Assembly: GCF_002441885.1 (NCBI RefSeq)
Contig: NZ_JXJT01000006.1
Location: 1 to 64,000, forward strand
From: Pseudolactococcus chungangensis CAU 28 = DSM 22330
GTDB lineage: Bacteria > Bacillota > Bacilli > Lactobacillales > Streptococcaceae
DNA length: 64,000 nucleotides
Direction of reading: 5' to 3'
The translations under genes and the position numbers were made by a program. Shown in pieces: positions 50,423-60,075 of the stretch. Position 1 is the stretch's first letter. Each line of letters begins with the position of its first letter. Under the pieces are notes generated by a model. That model was not told the origin of the DNA. It did not search any database and worked only from the letters and a program-made list of their open reading frames with translations.

Positions 50423-51375
50423 CTTTTGTTACCATTTCTTTCGTATAAAATTTGCCCGATAAAGTAGCAGCCACCTGTGAATTCGATGATGACGTTTAAG
50501 GTTGTGTTAAAGCTAAAGATATGCTCAACCAGAAATTCACCTAAAATCAGCAAAAGGATGGCTATCAGACTGCCAGCAAGAAATAGTGATTGATGACGAT
50601 AAGTTTTCATGAGCTGGTAAGCAATATTGGCGACGATGAAGCCGAGAAAGCTTGTCGGACCAACAAGAGCAGTAGAAATCCCGACGAGAGCGGTAATGGC
50701 AAACAAGGTCATGAGTTGTAAGCGTCTTAAATCAATGCCAAGATTAATAGCGTGGTCATTACCGAGATGTAACACATCAAGTTGGGGTGCTAAATGCCAT
50801 AAAAATAGACAAATTATAGCAATTAGGATGGCTGCTATCGTTAAATGATCAGGTTTGACATTGCTAAAGCTAGCAAACAATTTGCCCTGTAAATGATCAT
50901 ATTCGTTAGGGTCTAGGATGACTTGCATGAAATTGCTGACATTGTTAAAAAAAGTCCCTAAAATCATGCCAATCATCAAAAATAAAAAGAGGTCTCGCTT
51001 GAATTTCTTTAGCAAGGTAAAAGAGAGGTAAGTACTGAGTGACATCGTGAGTGTGATAGTCAGTAGGAAGTCCCAAATACTTGTTGCTTTTGAGAGACTT
51101 TGACTGCCAAAGACGAAGATAGATAGGGTTTGAATCAAGACATAAAATGAATCAATACCGAGTATATTCGGTGTCAGGAGTTTATTTTGGCTCAGAGTTT
51201 GAAAGCTAATCGTTGAAAAACTGCAAGCAATTCCGACTAAAATGAAGGCTACTATTTTTTTCCCCCGCAAAGCGATGGCAAAGTCAAGATTTCCGTAGGT
51301 TTGATAGGTCATGAAAAGGCTGCAAGCTACTAATACTGCAAGTCCTAATGTGATAGATGTCAATTTACGTGTCAT
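50419..51375 (-). CDS. Siderophore ABC transporter permease (FatC/YclO type)
   Basis: A 318-residue FecCD-family membrane protein with about nine hydrophobic segments. It has the family segments FQTLSQNKLLTPNILGIDSFYVLIQTL, DHAINLGIDLRRLQLMTLFAITALVGISTALVGPTSFLGFIVANIAYQLM and a late FTGGCYFIGQILYERN. The ATG follows the stop of the first permease directly and its own stop overlaps the ATPase start. The two permeases probably work as a heterodimer. Confidence 0.9.
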   Translation of the reverse strand: MTRKLTSITLGLAVLVACSLFMTYQTYGNLDFAIALRGKKIVAFILVGIACSFSTISFQTLSQNKLLTPNILGIDSFYVLIQTLSIFVFGSQSLSKATSIWDFLLTITLTMSLSTYLSFTLLKKFKRDLFLFLMIGMILGTFFNNVSNFMQVILDPNEYDHLQGKLFASFSNVKPDHLTIAAILIAIICLFLWHLAPQLDVLHLGNDHAINLGIDLRRLQLMTLFAITALVGISTALVGPTSFLGFIVANIAYQLMKTYRHQSLFLAGSLIAILLLILGEFLVEHIFSFNTTLNVIIEFTGGCYFIGQILYERNGNKR

Positions 51376-52332
51376 TTAGCTGTACCTACGACTTTCTTTG
51401 AGGAGAAGGCCGATAAAACAGATGCTACCTAAAACGCCGATTACCAAACTGACTGAAATTTCATAAGGGGCGATGATAATCCGACCAATCATGTCGCAAA
51501 TTAAGAGGAAACTTGCCCCAAAATAGGCAGTGAGTGGGAGATTGTTTTTCATTTGGTCGCCAAATTTGAGGCTCACCAGATTAGGAACGATAATCCCTAA
51601 AAAGGGGATATTTCCGACACTCACGAGGACGATACTTGAGGAAAGGGCAATGATACCAATGCCAACTAAGCGCATTTTTTGGTAGGAAATGCCTAGGTTT
51701 GTTGCCATTTCTTGACCTGCTGCCATGATAGTAAATTGATAAGCAAAGAGGTAGATGATGATAAATAAGGGAATTGACAAGTAAAGTAGTTCATAATTGC
51801 CACGCATGACGACAGAAAAATTGCCTTGTAACCAAGATGCCATGTTTTGTAGCAGTTGATGCTGATAGGCAAAGAAAGTGGCGATACTGCCAATGATATT
51901 CCCAAACATAATCCCAACTAGGGGGATTAAAATTGTATTTTTGCTAGGTAAGTAGCGCGATATGAGTAAAAACAGGCAAGTTCCCAAAAAAGCAAAACCG
52001 AAAGCAACTGTGGTACGCATTAAAAGTGGTGCATTTGGCAGAAAGATCATGACAAAGACGATGCCTAGCTTGGCACTATCCATTGTACCAGCTGTATTTG
52101 GGGATACAAATTTATTTTGCATCAGATTTTGCATCACAAGACCTGAAACACTGACACTTGCACCAGCAATCACTAAACTCAAAGTACGTGGTAGTCTTGA
52201 CGATAATAGAACAAGATTTTGACGACTTGACCAAGTTCCCAATTCGAAAATAGGGAGATCAACGAGCCCGATAAAGATCGAGGAGACGATGAGGATGACC
52301 AAGAAGATGATACCAGCTATTTTTTTAGTCAC
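51376..52332 (-). CDS. Siderophore ABC transporter permease (FatD/YclN type)
   Basis: A 318-residue FecCD-family permease and first gene of the operon, the order seen in Bacillus yclNOPQ. Segments: RLPRTLSLVIAGASVSVSGLVMQNLMQNKFVSPNTAGTMDSAKLGI, MATNLGISYQKMRLVGIGIIALSSSIVLVSVGNIPFLGIIVPNLVSL. GTG 52332 (VTKKIAGIIFL) with AAGGAAAA 7 nt upstream is chosen; the frame is open 40 residues further, but that part spans the palindromes downstream of the promoter and has no transport character. Confidence 0.88.
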   Translation of the reverse strand: MTKKIAGIIFLVILIVSSIFIGLVDLPIFELGTWSSRQNLVLLSSRLPRTLSLVIAGASVSVSGLVMQNLMQNKFVSPNTAGTMDSAKLGIVFVMIFLPNAPLLMRTTVAFGFAFLGTCLFLLISRYLPSKNTILIPLVGIMFGNIIGSIATFFAYQHQLLQNMASWLQGNFSVVMRGNYELLYLSIPLFIIIYLFAYQFTIMAAGQEMATNLGISYQKMRLVGIGIIALSSSIVLVSVGNIPFLGIIVPNLVSLKFGDQMKNNLPLTAYFGASFLLICDMIGRIIIAPYEISVSLVIGVLGSICFIGLLLKESRRYS

Positions 52333-52376
52333 AAGTCTTTTCCTTGCCCTTTCAGTCAGATATGAATCTATATAAT

Positions 52377-52405
52377 TATCAAAATAGAGGCCTCTATTTT
52401 TGATA
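52377..52405. promoter_or_regulatory. Second palindrome in the siderophore operon leader
   Basis: TATCAAAATAGAGG (52377-52390) and CCTCTATTTTTGATA (52391-52405) form a near-perfect palindrome with one extra T. In the transcript it would fold as a long hairpin without a T run; operator or mRNA structure. Confidence 0.5.
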
Positions 52406-52410
52406 GAAAG

Positions 52411-52428
52411 TGTCAAAAACTTTTGACA
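52411..52428. promoter_or_regulatory. Operator-like palindrome at the siderophore operon start
   Basis: TGTCAAAAACTTTTGACA, an 18-bp palindrome beginning 6 bp downstream of the -10, where a repressor would block initiation. The core GTCAAAA-N2-TTTTGAC equals the palindromes before the P-type ATPase gene. Confidence 0.7.
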
Positions 52429-52434
52429 TTTTCT

Positions 52435-52463
52435 ATTAAAGCATAATATCACTATTTTGGCAA
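52435..52463 (-). promoter_or_regulatory. Promoter of the siderophore uptake operon
   Basis: Minus strand TTGCCA, 17-bp spacer, TTTAAT with extended TGC. Confidence 0.65.
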
Positions 52464-52505
52464 TAGTCAGAAATTGTTAAGAATGTTGAGCAAAGCGCTA
52501 TTTTT

Positions 52506-52513
52506 TTCGTATA
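52506..52513 (+). promoter_or_regulatory. Possible ComX (cin-box) promoter of radC
   Basis: A T run followed by TTCGTATA, six of eight positions of the competence box TACGAATA, 20 bases before the radC start. radC belongs to the competence regulon in streptococci, which supports the reading. Confidence 0.45.
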
Positions 52514-52533
52514 AATTAAAGAGAGGATAAAAA

Positions 52534-53214
52534 ATGTATGATATAAGAGAAGCAGACTACCCTATGAGACCGCGTGAACGTTTAGCAATACTTGGAGAGA
52601 AGTATCTATCAGACCAAGAATTACTGGCGATTTTATTGCGAACAGGTACGGCAAAGTCATCAGCTGTCGAGCTATCAGGGCAGATACTTCGACACTTTGA
52701 AACACTAGAAAATTTTCGTAGATCAAGTATAGAGGAATTGACTCAAATTCCAGGAATAGGCATGAGTAAAGCCATTGAAATGAGAGCTATGATGGAGCTT
52801 GGCAAGCGTATTCAGACGGCTGAGCGTGAGAGACAAGGTCAAGTGAAAGGTGCTCAGCAATTTGCGATGACCTTGATAGATGAGATGTCAGACTTTGATC
52901 AAGAACATCTGGTAGCCGTCTATCTGGATGGTAAAAATAAAATCATCAAAAAAAGAACGATTTTTGTGGGAACTGTCAATTCAGCCAGTGCCAATCCGCG
53001 GGAAATTTTACATTTTGCAGTTAAAACGTTAGCAGCAGGTATTTTAATTACCCATAATCATCCATCTGGTGATCCCAGACCATCAGATGCTGATGTTGTG
53101 TTTACAGAGCGAATGGAAAATGCCTGTAATAATATCGGGATAACGTTGGTTGATCATATTATCGTGGGGCATAAACGTTATTTTTCGTTTCAAGAAAGTG
53201 GCTTGATGTTTTAA
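52534..53214 (+). CDS. radC: RadC family JAB/MPN-domain protein
   Basis: A 226-residue protein with an N-terminal helix-hairpin-helix region (LLRTGTAKSSAVELSGQIL, LTQIPGIGMSKAIEM) and a C-terminal JAB metallopeptidase-like domain with ITHNHPSGDPRPSDADVVFT. The name comes from a disproved link to DNA repair; the real role is unclear, although the gene is competence-induced in streptococci. GAGAGG precedes the ATG. The convergent neighbours C26 hydrolase and rex match the streptococcal locus. Confidence 0.92.
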   Translation: MYDIREADYPMRPRERLAILGEKYLSDQELLAILLRTGTAKSSAVELSGQILRHFETLENFRRSSIEELTQIPGIGMSKAIEMRAMMELGKRIQTAERERQGQVKGAQQFAMTLIDEMSDFDQEHLVAVYLDGKNKIIKKRTIFVGTVNSASANPREILHFAVKTLAAGILITHNHPSGDPRPSDADVVFTERMENACNNIGITLVDHIIVGHKRYFSFQESGLMF

Positions 53215-53228
53215 ATTAATAAATGCTC

Positions 53229-53255
53229 AAAAAAACGCCTCAATGTGAGACGTCT
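53229..53255. terminator. Short bidirectional terminator after radC
   Basis: ACGCCTCA (53235-53242) pairs with TGAGACGT (53246-53253), with one mismatch and A/T runs on both sides. Confidence 0.5.
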
Positions 53256-53257
53256 CA

Positions 53258-53965
53258 TTAAAGATTAAAAACCGCGTAACGAAAGAAAGCTAAATCTTCG
53301 TCGCGTACATTATACATAAAATCAGGATGCCATTGAACGCCTAAAAAACGTAGATTTGGATCAGTTGATTGCAAAGCCTCTATGATATGGTCATCAAGGG
53401 ACTTGGCAATCACCTCAAGTTGCGGTGCAAGCTGTTTGATACTTTGTCGGTGGAAAGAGTTAACATGCGCCTTGCGGCCATAAATTAAATCTAGTGGCGA
53501 ATGCTTAGAGATGAGGACATCGTGAGAAGTCTGTGTCATTGCTTTATCCTGCCAATGGTTCTGAATTTGCTGATTGAGTGATCCTCCGAGGACGACATTA
53601 ACCAATTGCATCCCGCGACAGACACCAACGATTGGCTTATTTTGTTTGATAGCTTCGTTAATCAAGGCAATTTCAAAGGCATCACGTTCACGATTATAGT
53701 CACTGGATTGAATCGTTTCAACTTCGCCATAAAATTCTGGCGCAACATTTTGTCCACCAGCTAAGACCAATTTGTCAATCATAGAAATATAACGTTTGGC
53801 ATGCATCGGGTCACCAATAGGAATCATAATTGGGAGACCACCAACAAGTTGAACGGCTTTGATATAGCCAGAAGGGTTATAGGAAATGGCCATATGGCCC
53901 ATGTCATCTCCCGCATCTCGTCGCTCATTTGCAGCAACACCGATAATAGGTTGTAAAGTAGTCAT
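53258..53965 (-). CDS. C26 family gamma-glutamyl hydrolase / class I amidotransferase-like protein
   Basis: A 235-residue cytosolic hydrolase of the PuuD-like C26 family, which cleaves gamma-glutamyl bonds. The nucleophile cysteine is in [18 protein letters not shown], the His in LGVQWHPDF, and [17 protein letters not shown] is the conserved early loop. Its ATG overlaps the rex stop by four bases, so it is translated with rex. The substrate is not known. Confidence 0.87.
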   Translation of the reverse strand: MTTLQPIIGVAANERRDAGDDMGHMAISYNPSGYIKAVQLVGGLPIMIPIGDPMHAKRYISMIDKLVLAGGQNVAPEFYGEVETIQSSDYNRERDAFEIALINEAIKQNKPIVGVCRGMQLVNVVLGGSLNQQIQNHWQDKAMTQTSHDVLISKHSPLDLIYGRKAHVNSFHRQSIKQLAPQLEVIAKSLDDHIIEALQSTDPNLRFLGVQWHPDFMYNVRDEDLAFFRYAVFNL

Positions 53966-54627
53966 AGCTTATTTTCAATTTCTTTTTTATCTTGCATAAA
54001 AAATAAGAGTGTTTGAAGTTCACTCGTCAAGTCAACAGACTGAACTGTGATATTTTCTGGCACTTGGAGACGTCTCGGTGTGAAGTTGAGAATACCTATA
54101 ATCCCAGCTTCAATTAAAAGGTCAGCAACTTCCTGAGCACGATCTGATTGGACGGAGATGATAGCAGTTTCAATATTAGCATCTGCCAGATTTTTTTGAA
54201 TATCTGAGATATTGTAAATTGGGATACCGTCGTCAGTTTTCGTTCCAACGAGCGGGTTACCCGCGACATCATAGGCTTGGGTAATCCGCATTTTATTGCG
54301 GTCATGAAAACGATAGTTAATCAGTGCGCGACCTAAATTACCGACACCGACAAGGGCAATATTGGTCTCTGCTGAGTCACCTAATAAATTGCCGAAAAAG
54401 TCACGAAGCGCAGTAGTATCATAGCCATAGCCACGTCTACCAAGTTCACCAAACAGTGAAAAATCACGTCTGACGGTTGCAGAGTCAACGCCTAGTCTTG
54501 CGGCGATTGCTTGAGAGTTGGTTCGGTCAACTTTGTCAGCCACAAATTGTTTAAAAATGCGATAATATTGTGGCAGACGTTTGGCGGTTGCCTTGGGTAA
54601 AACTTCATTAAATTTTGTTACGACCAT
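53962..54627 (-). CDS. rex: Redox-sensing transcriptional repressor Rex
   Basis: A 221-residue dimeric repressor that senses the NADH/NAD ratio. N-terminal winged helix: [55 protein letters not shown]; Rossmann domain: [19 protein letters not shown]-terminal swap helix near [12 protein letters not shown]. The ATG at 54627 fits the family start ([23 protein letters not shown]); AAGGAG lies 12 nt upstream. Two TTGTGAA half sites occur in its promoter. Confidence 0.94.
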   Translation of the reverse strand: MVVTKFNEVLPKATAKRLPQYYRIFKQFVADKVDRTNSQAIAARLGVDSATVRRDFSLFGELGRRGYGYDTTALRDFFGNLLGDSAETNIALVGVGNLGRALINYRFHDRNKMRITQAYDVAGNPLVGTKTDDGIPIYNISDIQKNLADANIETAIISVQSDRAQEVADLLIEAGIIGILNFTPRRLQVPENITVQSVDLTSELQTLLFFMQDKKEIENKL

Positions 54628-54653
54628 AAAAGTAAAGACTCCTTCAGTATTCT

Positions 54654-54690
54654 TTGTGAATAGATTACCAAAAGTTTGTGAAGTTGTCAA
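54654..54690 (-). promoter_or_regulatory. Promoter of rex with two Rex-like half sites
   Basis: Minus strand TTGACA, 17-bp spacer, TAATCT with extended TGG. TTCACAA occurs twice, 22 bp apart (plus-strand TTGTGAA at 54654-54660 and 54676-54682), each half of the Rex operator. Confidence 0.5.
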
Positions 54691-54861
54691 ACAAAATCAA
54701 CTAGCGTATTAGATTATACTCATCTGGTTAAAGAAAGTGAACAACATTTTGGAGATATTTTTTGTCAATTTGAGGCGACAAGGCTTGTCAATGAAGAAGT
54801 GGCAGAAAATAGCCGAAAACGTTTACTTTATTTACCTAGATGAGTATGAAAGGCTTTTTTG

Positions 54862-54870
54862 TGGTAAAAT
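54862..54870 (+). promoter_or_regulatory. Extended -10 promoter of the ABC-F gene
   Basis: TGGTAAAAT ends 6 nt before the ATG, so the mRNA would be leaderless or nearly so. Confidence 0.55.
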
Positions 54871-54876
54871 AGACCT

Positions 54877-56787
54877 ATGATTTTACTACAAGGAAACAAT
54901 ATTTCAAGGACTTTTGGTGCAGATGTCCTATTTGAAAAGATAAATTTTACAATTCAAGATAATTCACGAGTCTCACTCGTCGGGCGCAATGGTGCAGGAA
55001 AGTCAACGTTACTAAAAATTATTGCAGATGTGGAGACACCAAGCTCTGGTGAGATTTCAAAGACTAAAAATTTGACCATGTCTTACTTAGCTCAAGAGAC
55101 TAACTTTTCATCTGAGCAGACGATTTATGATGAAATGCTCAGTGTTTTTGAGGAGCAAATTGGGCAAGAAAAGCAATTACGCCAGATGGAAGCACAAATG
55201 GGAGAACTATCAGGTGCTGACTTATCTAGTTTGATGACGCGCTATGACAGCTTGACTGAAACATTTCGCCAAAATAAAGGGTTTACCTACGAATCCGACA
55301 TCAAAAACGTCTTAAATGGTTTTAAGTTTGACGAGTCTTTTTGGGCGCAGTCAGTTTCAAGTTTATCAGGTGGTCAAAAAACGCGTTTGGCTTTGGCTAA
55401 AATTTTGCTTGAAAACCCATCTTTTTTGATTCTCGATGAACCGACCAATCACTTGGATATCGAAACGCTCTTGTGGCTCGAAAATTACTTGAAAAACTAT
55501 CGTGGTGCGATTTTAATTGTTAGTCATGACCGTTATTTTTTAGATAAAGTGACAACTGAAACACTAGAATTGTCACGAGGTAAACTTGAAAAATATGTTG
55601 GTAATTATAGTCAATATATCAAACTTAAAGCTGAAAAACTCGCGACACAAGCTAAACAATATGATAAACAGCAAAAAGAAATCGCTAGCCTAGAAGATTT
55701 TGTCAATCGAAATCTAGCGCGAGCATCGACGACAAAACGTGCGCAATCAAGACGAAAGAAACTTGAGAAAATGGCGCGATTGGACCAGCCTCTCGCGAAT
55801 GAAAAATCAGCACATTTCACGTTTTCACCAGCTATTGAATCAGGGAACGTCGTTTTAACTGTTGAAAATGGCGCGGTTGGTTATGATAAGGAAGTTTTGT
55901 CAAGTCCGATTAATTTAGACGAGCGCAAATATGATTCAATTGCGATTGTCGGGCCAAATGGGATAGGCAAATCGACGTTAATCAAGTCTATCGTAGGTAA
56001 AATCCCTTTGATTGAGGGGACAGTTAATTTAGGCGCTAACGTTGCTATGGGGTATTATGACCAAGAACAGCGTGATTTGACGCCTTCTAATACGGTATTA
56101 GAAGAACTTTGGAAAGACCATAGCCTTGTGCCAGAGGTTGAAATTCGGAATCGTCTGGGTGCTTTCCTTTTTTCAGGAGATGATGTGCAAAAAGCTGTCG
56201 GCATGTTATCTGGTGGCGAAAAAGCACGTTTACTCCTAGCTAAGCTATCAATGCAAAATGATAATTTCTTGGTACTTGATGAGCCAACCAATCACTTGGA
56301 TATTGATAGCCGTGAAGTTTTGGAAAATGCGCTTATCGATTTTGATGGTACACTGTTATTTGTCAGTCATGACCGGTATTTCATTAACAGAGTTGCCGAT
56401 AAAGTTCTTGAAATCTCTGCCGAAGGTAGCAAACTTTACTTGGGTGATTACGACTATTACTTGGAGAAAAAGGCTGAGGAGGCTGAAATCGCTGCACTTT
56501 TATCAGCAGAAAATGACGCTATCTCAGAACAGTCAGTACCTTCTAGTTATCAAGCCTCAAAAAATGACCAAAAATGGCGTCGGAAATTGACACGAGAGAT
56601 TGAGGCTCTGGATGAGCAGTTACAGGTGTTTGATGTCTCAATTACTGAACTGCATGAGCAAATGGTTGAGTCATCAGAAGATTTTGTCAAATTAGGTGAG
56701 TTACAAAAAGCATTAGATGCAATGATGGCAGAAAAAGAAACTGTTGAAGAATTATGGCTGGAAAAATCTGAAGAACTTGGTGAATAA
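54877..56787 (+). CDS. ABC-F family ribosome-associated ATPase
   Basis: A 636-residue soluble protein with two ABC domains: GRNGAGKSTLLKIIA, LSGGQKTRLALAKILL and LDEPTNHLDIETLLW in the first; GPNGIGKSTLIKSIVGK, LSGGEKARLLLAKLSM and LDEPTNHLDIDSREV in the second. The linker between them is basic and helical (TTKRAQSRRKKLEKMARL), as in translation-factor ABC-F proteins, and a C-terminal coiled coil follows (LTREIEALDEQLQVFDVS). It fits the YdiF-like housekeeping group. No ribosome binding site is present before the ATG. Confidence 0.9.
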   Translation: MILLQGNNISRTFGADVLFEKINFTIQDNSRVSLVGRNGAGKSTLLKIIADVETPSSGEISKTKNLTMSYLAQETNFSSEQTIYDEMLSVFEEQIGQEKQLRQMEAQMGELSGADLSSLMTRYDSLTETFRQNKGFTYESDIKNVLNGFKFDESFWAQSVSSLSGGQKTRLALAKILLENPSFLILDEPTNHLDIETLLWLENYLKNYRGAILIVSHDRYFLDKVTTETLELSRGKLEKYVGNYSQYIKLKAEKLATQAKQYDKQQKEIASLEDFVNRNLARASTTKRAQSRRKKLEKMARLDQPLANEKSAHFTFSPAIESGNVVLTVENGAVGYDKEVLSSPINLDERKYDSIAIVGPNGIGKSTLIKSIVGKIPLIEGTVNLGANVAMGYYDQEQRDLTPSNTVLEELWKDHSLVPEVEIRNRLGAFLFSGDDVQKAVGMLSGGEKARLLLAKLSMQNDNFLVLDEPTNHLDIDSREVLENALIDFDGTLLFVSHDRYFINRVADKVLEISAEGSKLYLGDYDYYLEKKAEEAEIAALLSAENDAISEQSVPSSYQASKNDQKWRRKLTREIEALDEQLQVFDVSITELHEQMVESSEDFVKLGELQKALDAMMAEKETVEELWLEKSEELGE

Positions 56788-56793
56788 GTAATC

Positions 56794-57924
56794 GTGAAAT
56801 ACAATATAAAAAAATATGATTATCTTATTGTCGGTGCGGGGCCATTTGGCGCGACATTTGCGCATGAGGCGGCATTGCGCGGCAAGCGGTGTCTGGTTAT
56901 CGAGCGTCGTAGTCATTTAGGTGGTAATCTATATACACACCAAGAAAATGGCATCAATGTTCACGATTATGGTGCGCATATCTTTCACACAGATAAGAAA
57001 CCTGTCTGGGATTACGTCAATCAATTCACTGAATTTAATGGTTATATTAATCAAGTTATTGCTAATTATAAAGGAGATTTGTACAATCTTCCCTTTAATA
57101 TGAATACCTTTTATCAGATGTGGCGAGTAAAGACACCAGCCGAAGCGCAGGCAAAAATTGCTGAACAGCGGGAGGCTGCAGGGATTACTGGTACACCTAA
57201 AAATTTAGAAGAGCAGGCGATTTCGCTTATCGGGACAGATATTTATGAAAAGTTAATCAAGGGTTACACAGAAAAACAATGGGGGCGTAAGGCAACTGAA
57301 TTACCAAGTTTTATTATTCGTCGCTTGCCAACACGTTTTACCTTTGATAACAATTACTTTAATCATCGTTACCAAGGTGTACCAGTAGCTGGCTATACTG
57401 CAATTTTTGAAAAAATGTTAAACCATGACTTGATTGATGTGCGATTAGAGACTGACTTTTTTTCAGATAAAGAAACTTATTTGGCTGAATTTCCGCGTAT
57501 TGTCTACACTGGGATGATTGATCAATTTTTTGGCTACAAATTTGGCGAGTTAGAATATCGCAGTGTCCGATTTGAGTCTGAGCTACTGGCAACTGATAAT
57601 GCGCAAGGTAATGCGGTCATTAACTATACAGATGCTGAAACACCATATACACGGGTTATGGAATGGCGTCATTTTGACCAAAACGGGGATGATGATGTCA
57701 CAATCTTAACTCGAGAATACCCTCAAGATTGGGATTGTCAAAAAGAGGCGTACTATCCAGTCAATGATGAGAAGAATTCAACTTTATTTAAACAATACCG
57801 TGATGAAGCGAAAAAATATGAAAAAGTAATCATGGGTGGTCGTCTTGGAAACTACCAGTACTATGATATGGATCAAGTTTTTTATGCAGCACTTGAGGCA
57901 GTCAAGCAAGAATTTAAACAATAG
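56794..57924 (+). CDS. glf: UDP-galactopyranose mutase
   Basis: A 376-residue flavoenzyme that converts UDP-galactopyranose to UDP-galactofuranose for cell-surface polysaccharides. FAD site [36 protein letters not shown]; conserved [42 protein letters not shown] and [16 protein letters not shown]. The GTG start lies 6 bases after the ABC-F stop; the ribosome binding site is weak. It stands apart from any glycosyltransferase cluster in this window, which is unusual for a polysaccharide precursor gene. Confidence 0.95.
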   Translation: MKYNIKKYDYLIVGAGPFGATFAHEAALRGKRCLVIERRSHLGGNLYTHQENGINVHDYGAHIFHTDKKPVWDYVNQFTEFNGYINQVIANYKGDLYNLPFNMNTFYQMWRVKTPAEAQAKIAEQREAAGITGTPKNLEEQAISLIGTDIYEKLIKGYTEKQWGRKATELPSFIIRRLPTRFTFDNNYFNHRYQGVPVAGYTAIFEKMLNHDLIDVRLETDFFSDKETYLAEFPRIVYTGMIDQFFGYKFGELEYRSVRFESELLATDNAQGNAVINYTDAETPYTRVMEWRHFDQNGDDDVTILTREYPQDWDCQKEAYYPVNDEKNSTLFKQYRDEAKKYEKVIMGGRLGNYQYYDMDQVFYAALEAVKQEFKQ

Positions 57925-57967
57925 TAAGAAAAATTACCACTATCCTAGCCATTTCAAACCCATCTTA

Positions 57968-57976
57968 TGATAAAAT
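57968..57976 (+). promoter_or_regulatory. Extended -10 promoter of pyrE-pyrC
   Basis: TGATAAAAT, 34 bases before pyrE. The short leader has no PyrR loop or terminator. Confidence 0.55.
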
Positions 57977-58010
57977 GGTAACAGAACAAAATTTGAAAGA
58001 GAGAACAATC

Positions 58011-58643
58011 ATGCAAACACTATCTCGTGAAATTGCCAAAGACTTACTGGACATCAAGGCGGTTTTTCTTCAACCGAACGATCCTTTTACTTGGGCAAGC
58101 GGTATTAAATCACCGATTTATACGGATAATCGGATTACGATCTCCTATCCAGAAGTACGCCGTCGCATTGCACAAGGCTTTGCTGACCGCATTCGTGCTG
58201 AATTTCCTGATGTTGAAGTGATTGCAGGTGCTGCGACTGGTGGCGTGCCTCATGCGGCTTGGGTTGCTGAAATCCTTGATTTACCAATGGTTTATATCCG
58301 CTCTAAAGCTAAGGACCATGGTGCAGGTAATCAAATTGAAGGTCGTATTATTAAGCATCAAAAAATGGTCATTATTGAAGACTTGATTTCAACAGGTGGT
58401 TCGGTAATTGGAACTGCTGAGGCAGCAAATCGTGAAGGCGCTGATGTCTTAGGTGTTGCAGCTATTTTTACTTACGAACTACCACGTGGAATTGAGAATT
58501 TTGAAAAAGCAAATCTGCCTTTGATTACGCTCTCAAATTATTCTGATTTGATTGAGATTGCTAAAGTTATCGGCTATGTCAATGCGGATGAGTTAGAGTT
58601 ATTAAAAAAATTCAAGCAAAACCAGAATACTTGGCAAGATTAA
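58011..58643 (+). CDS. pyrE: Orotate phosphoribosyltransferase
   Basis: A 210-residue enzyme making orotidine monophosphate from orotate and PRPP. PRPP loop [46 protein letters not shown] and the catalytic loop [15 protein letters not shown] are typical. ATG 58011 ([15 protein letters not shown]) has AAAGAGAG upstream; an ATG 36 bases earlier is less likely. pyrC follows after 68 bases. Confidence 0.95.
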   Translation: MQTLSREIAKDLLDIKAVFLQPNDPFTWASGIKSPIYTDNRITISYPEVRRRIAQGFADRIRAEFPDVEVIAGAATGGVPHAAWVAEILDLPMVYIRSKAKDHGAGNQIEGRIIKHQKMVIIEDLISTGGSVIGTAEAANREGADVLGVAAIFTYELPRGIENFEKANLPLITLSNYSDLIEIAKVIGYVNADELELLKKFKQNQNTWQD

Positions 58644-58711
58644 AAGTTATACTGATTTGAGTATATCATCAGTTGATTAACATCGTTCAATAAGATAAAA
58701 GAGGACCCGAA

Positions 58712-59977
58712 ATGAAACTTATAAAAAATGGCCGTGTCATAGATCCTAAGAGCCAATTTGATGCAATTGCTGATATTTTGATTGATGGTCAGAAAATCAT
58801 TGCAATTGGTCAAGACTTAGTTAGAGAAGATGCTGAAATTATTGATGCGACTGATAAAATTGTGGCACCTGGCTTGATTGATATTCATGTCCATTTTCGT
58901 GAACCTGGTCAAACGCATAAGGAAGACATCCATACGGGGAGTTTGGCTGCAGCGCGTGGTGGTTTTACAACTGTCGTGATGATGGCAAATACCAATCCAA
59001 CTGTTTCAACGGTTGAGACTTTATCAGAGGTTCTGTCATCTGCGGATCGTGAAAGTATTCATGTTAAGAGTGTTGCAACCATTACCGATAAGTTCGATGG
59101 GCAAACGCTGACGGATTTTGAGTCGCTTTTAAAAGCGGGTGCGGCTGGTTTTTCTGACGATGGTATCCCGTTTACCGATGCTGGTCGGGTGCGTCGGGCG
59201 ATGCAAAAAGCTGCGTCGTTTGACACGATTTTAGTGCTACATGAAGAGGATCCTCAATTAACGGGGGTTTTAGGGATCAATGATGGTGCGATTGCGCATC
59301 AATGTGGTGTGATTGGTGCGCCAACGGTTTCTGAGTATAGTATGGTGGCGCGTGATGCAATGCTAGCCTTAGATACAAAGGCGCGTGTACATTTTCAGCA
59401 TTTGTCGGCAGGTGAATCGGTTGATGTGATACGTTTTGCTAAGTCTTTAGGTGCGCAGGTGACTGCGGAAGTGACGCCTCAGCATTTTTCGATCACAGAA
59501 GATGCGATTTTGACACATGGTACTAGTGCTAAACTCAATCCACCTTTGCGCCAGTCATCAGATATTGAAAAATTGATTGTTGGTTTGCAAGATGGGACGA
59601 TTGACGTGATTGCAACGGACCATGCACCGCATACACACGCTGAAAAAGATCAAGAATTCACGAAAGCACCGTCTGGTATGATTGGACTAGAAACATCGTT
59701 ATCACTTGGCTTAACGCATTTGGTTGCTCCCGGCCATTTATCTCTTATGAGTTTACTAGAAAAAATGACCAGTAATCCAGCGCAAGTTATGCGTTTAGAT
59801 GCAGGTTATTTAGCCGAAAATGGCGCGGCAGATCTTGTGATTTTTGATGCGGATGCGGTGCGTAAAGTTACGACTGACTTTGCCTCTAAATCTAGTAATT
59901 CACCGTTTGTTGGTAATCAATTACAAGGTGTAATTGCTTATACGATTTGTGATGGTGAGATTGTTTATCAAGCTTGA
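58712..59977 (+). CDS. pyrC: Dihydroorotase
   Basis: A 421-residue class I zinc amidohydrolase that closes the pyrimidine ring. Metal ligands in [24 protein letters not shown], plus [22 protein letters not shown] and [20 protein letters not shown] precedes the ATG. It forms a pyrE-pyrC pair, separate from the other pyr operons, and ends at a strong hairpin. Confidence 0.95.
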   Translation: MKLIKNGRVIDPKSQFDAIADILIDGQKIIAIGQDLVREDAEIIDATDKIVAPGLIDIHVHFREPGQTHKEDIHTGSLAAARGGFTTVVMMANTNPTVSTVETLSEVLSSADRESIHVKSVATITDKFDGQTLTDFESLLKAGAAGFSDDGIPFTDAGRVRRAMQKAASFDTILVLHEEDPQLTGVLGINDGAIAHQCGVIGAPTVSEYSMVARDAMLALDTKARVHFQHLSAGESVDVIRFAKSLGAQVTAEVTPQHFSITEDAILTHGTSAKLNPPLRQSSDIEKLIVGLQDGTIDVIATDHAPHTHAEKDQEFTKAPSGMIGLETSLSLGLTHLVAPGHLSLMSLLEKMTSNPAQVMRLDAGYLAENGAADLVIFDADAVRKVTTDFASKSSNSPFVGNQLQGVIAYTICDGEIVYQA

Positions 59978-59997
59978 TAAACCTTATTTTTGTGGTA

Positions 59998-60034
59998 AAA
60001 GAAGATGATGAGGGCATCATCTTCTTTGATTTTA
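59998..60034 (+). terminator. Terminator after pyrC
   Basis: AAAGAAGATGATG pairs perfectly with CATCATCTTCTTT around AGGG; a modest T-rich stretch follows. Confidence 0.75.
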
Positions 60035-60075
60035 AACTAGATATAACAAATGCAAGCATATAGTAGGAGTTGCTA

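Noticed and set aside
52333-52452. Forty-residue extension of the first siderophore permease
   Set aside because: It would cover both leader palindromes and starts next to the promoter; GTG 52332 has a good binding site.
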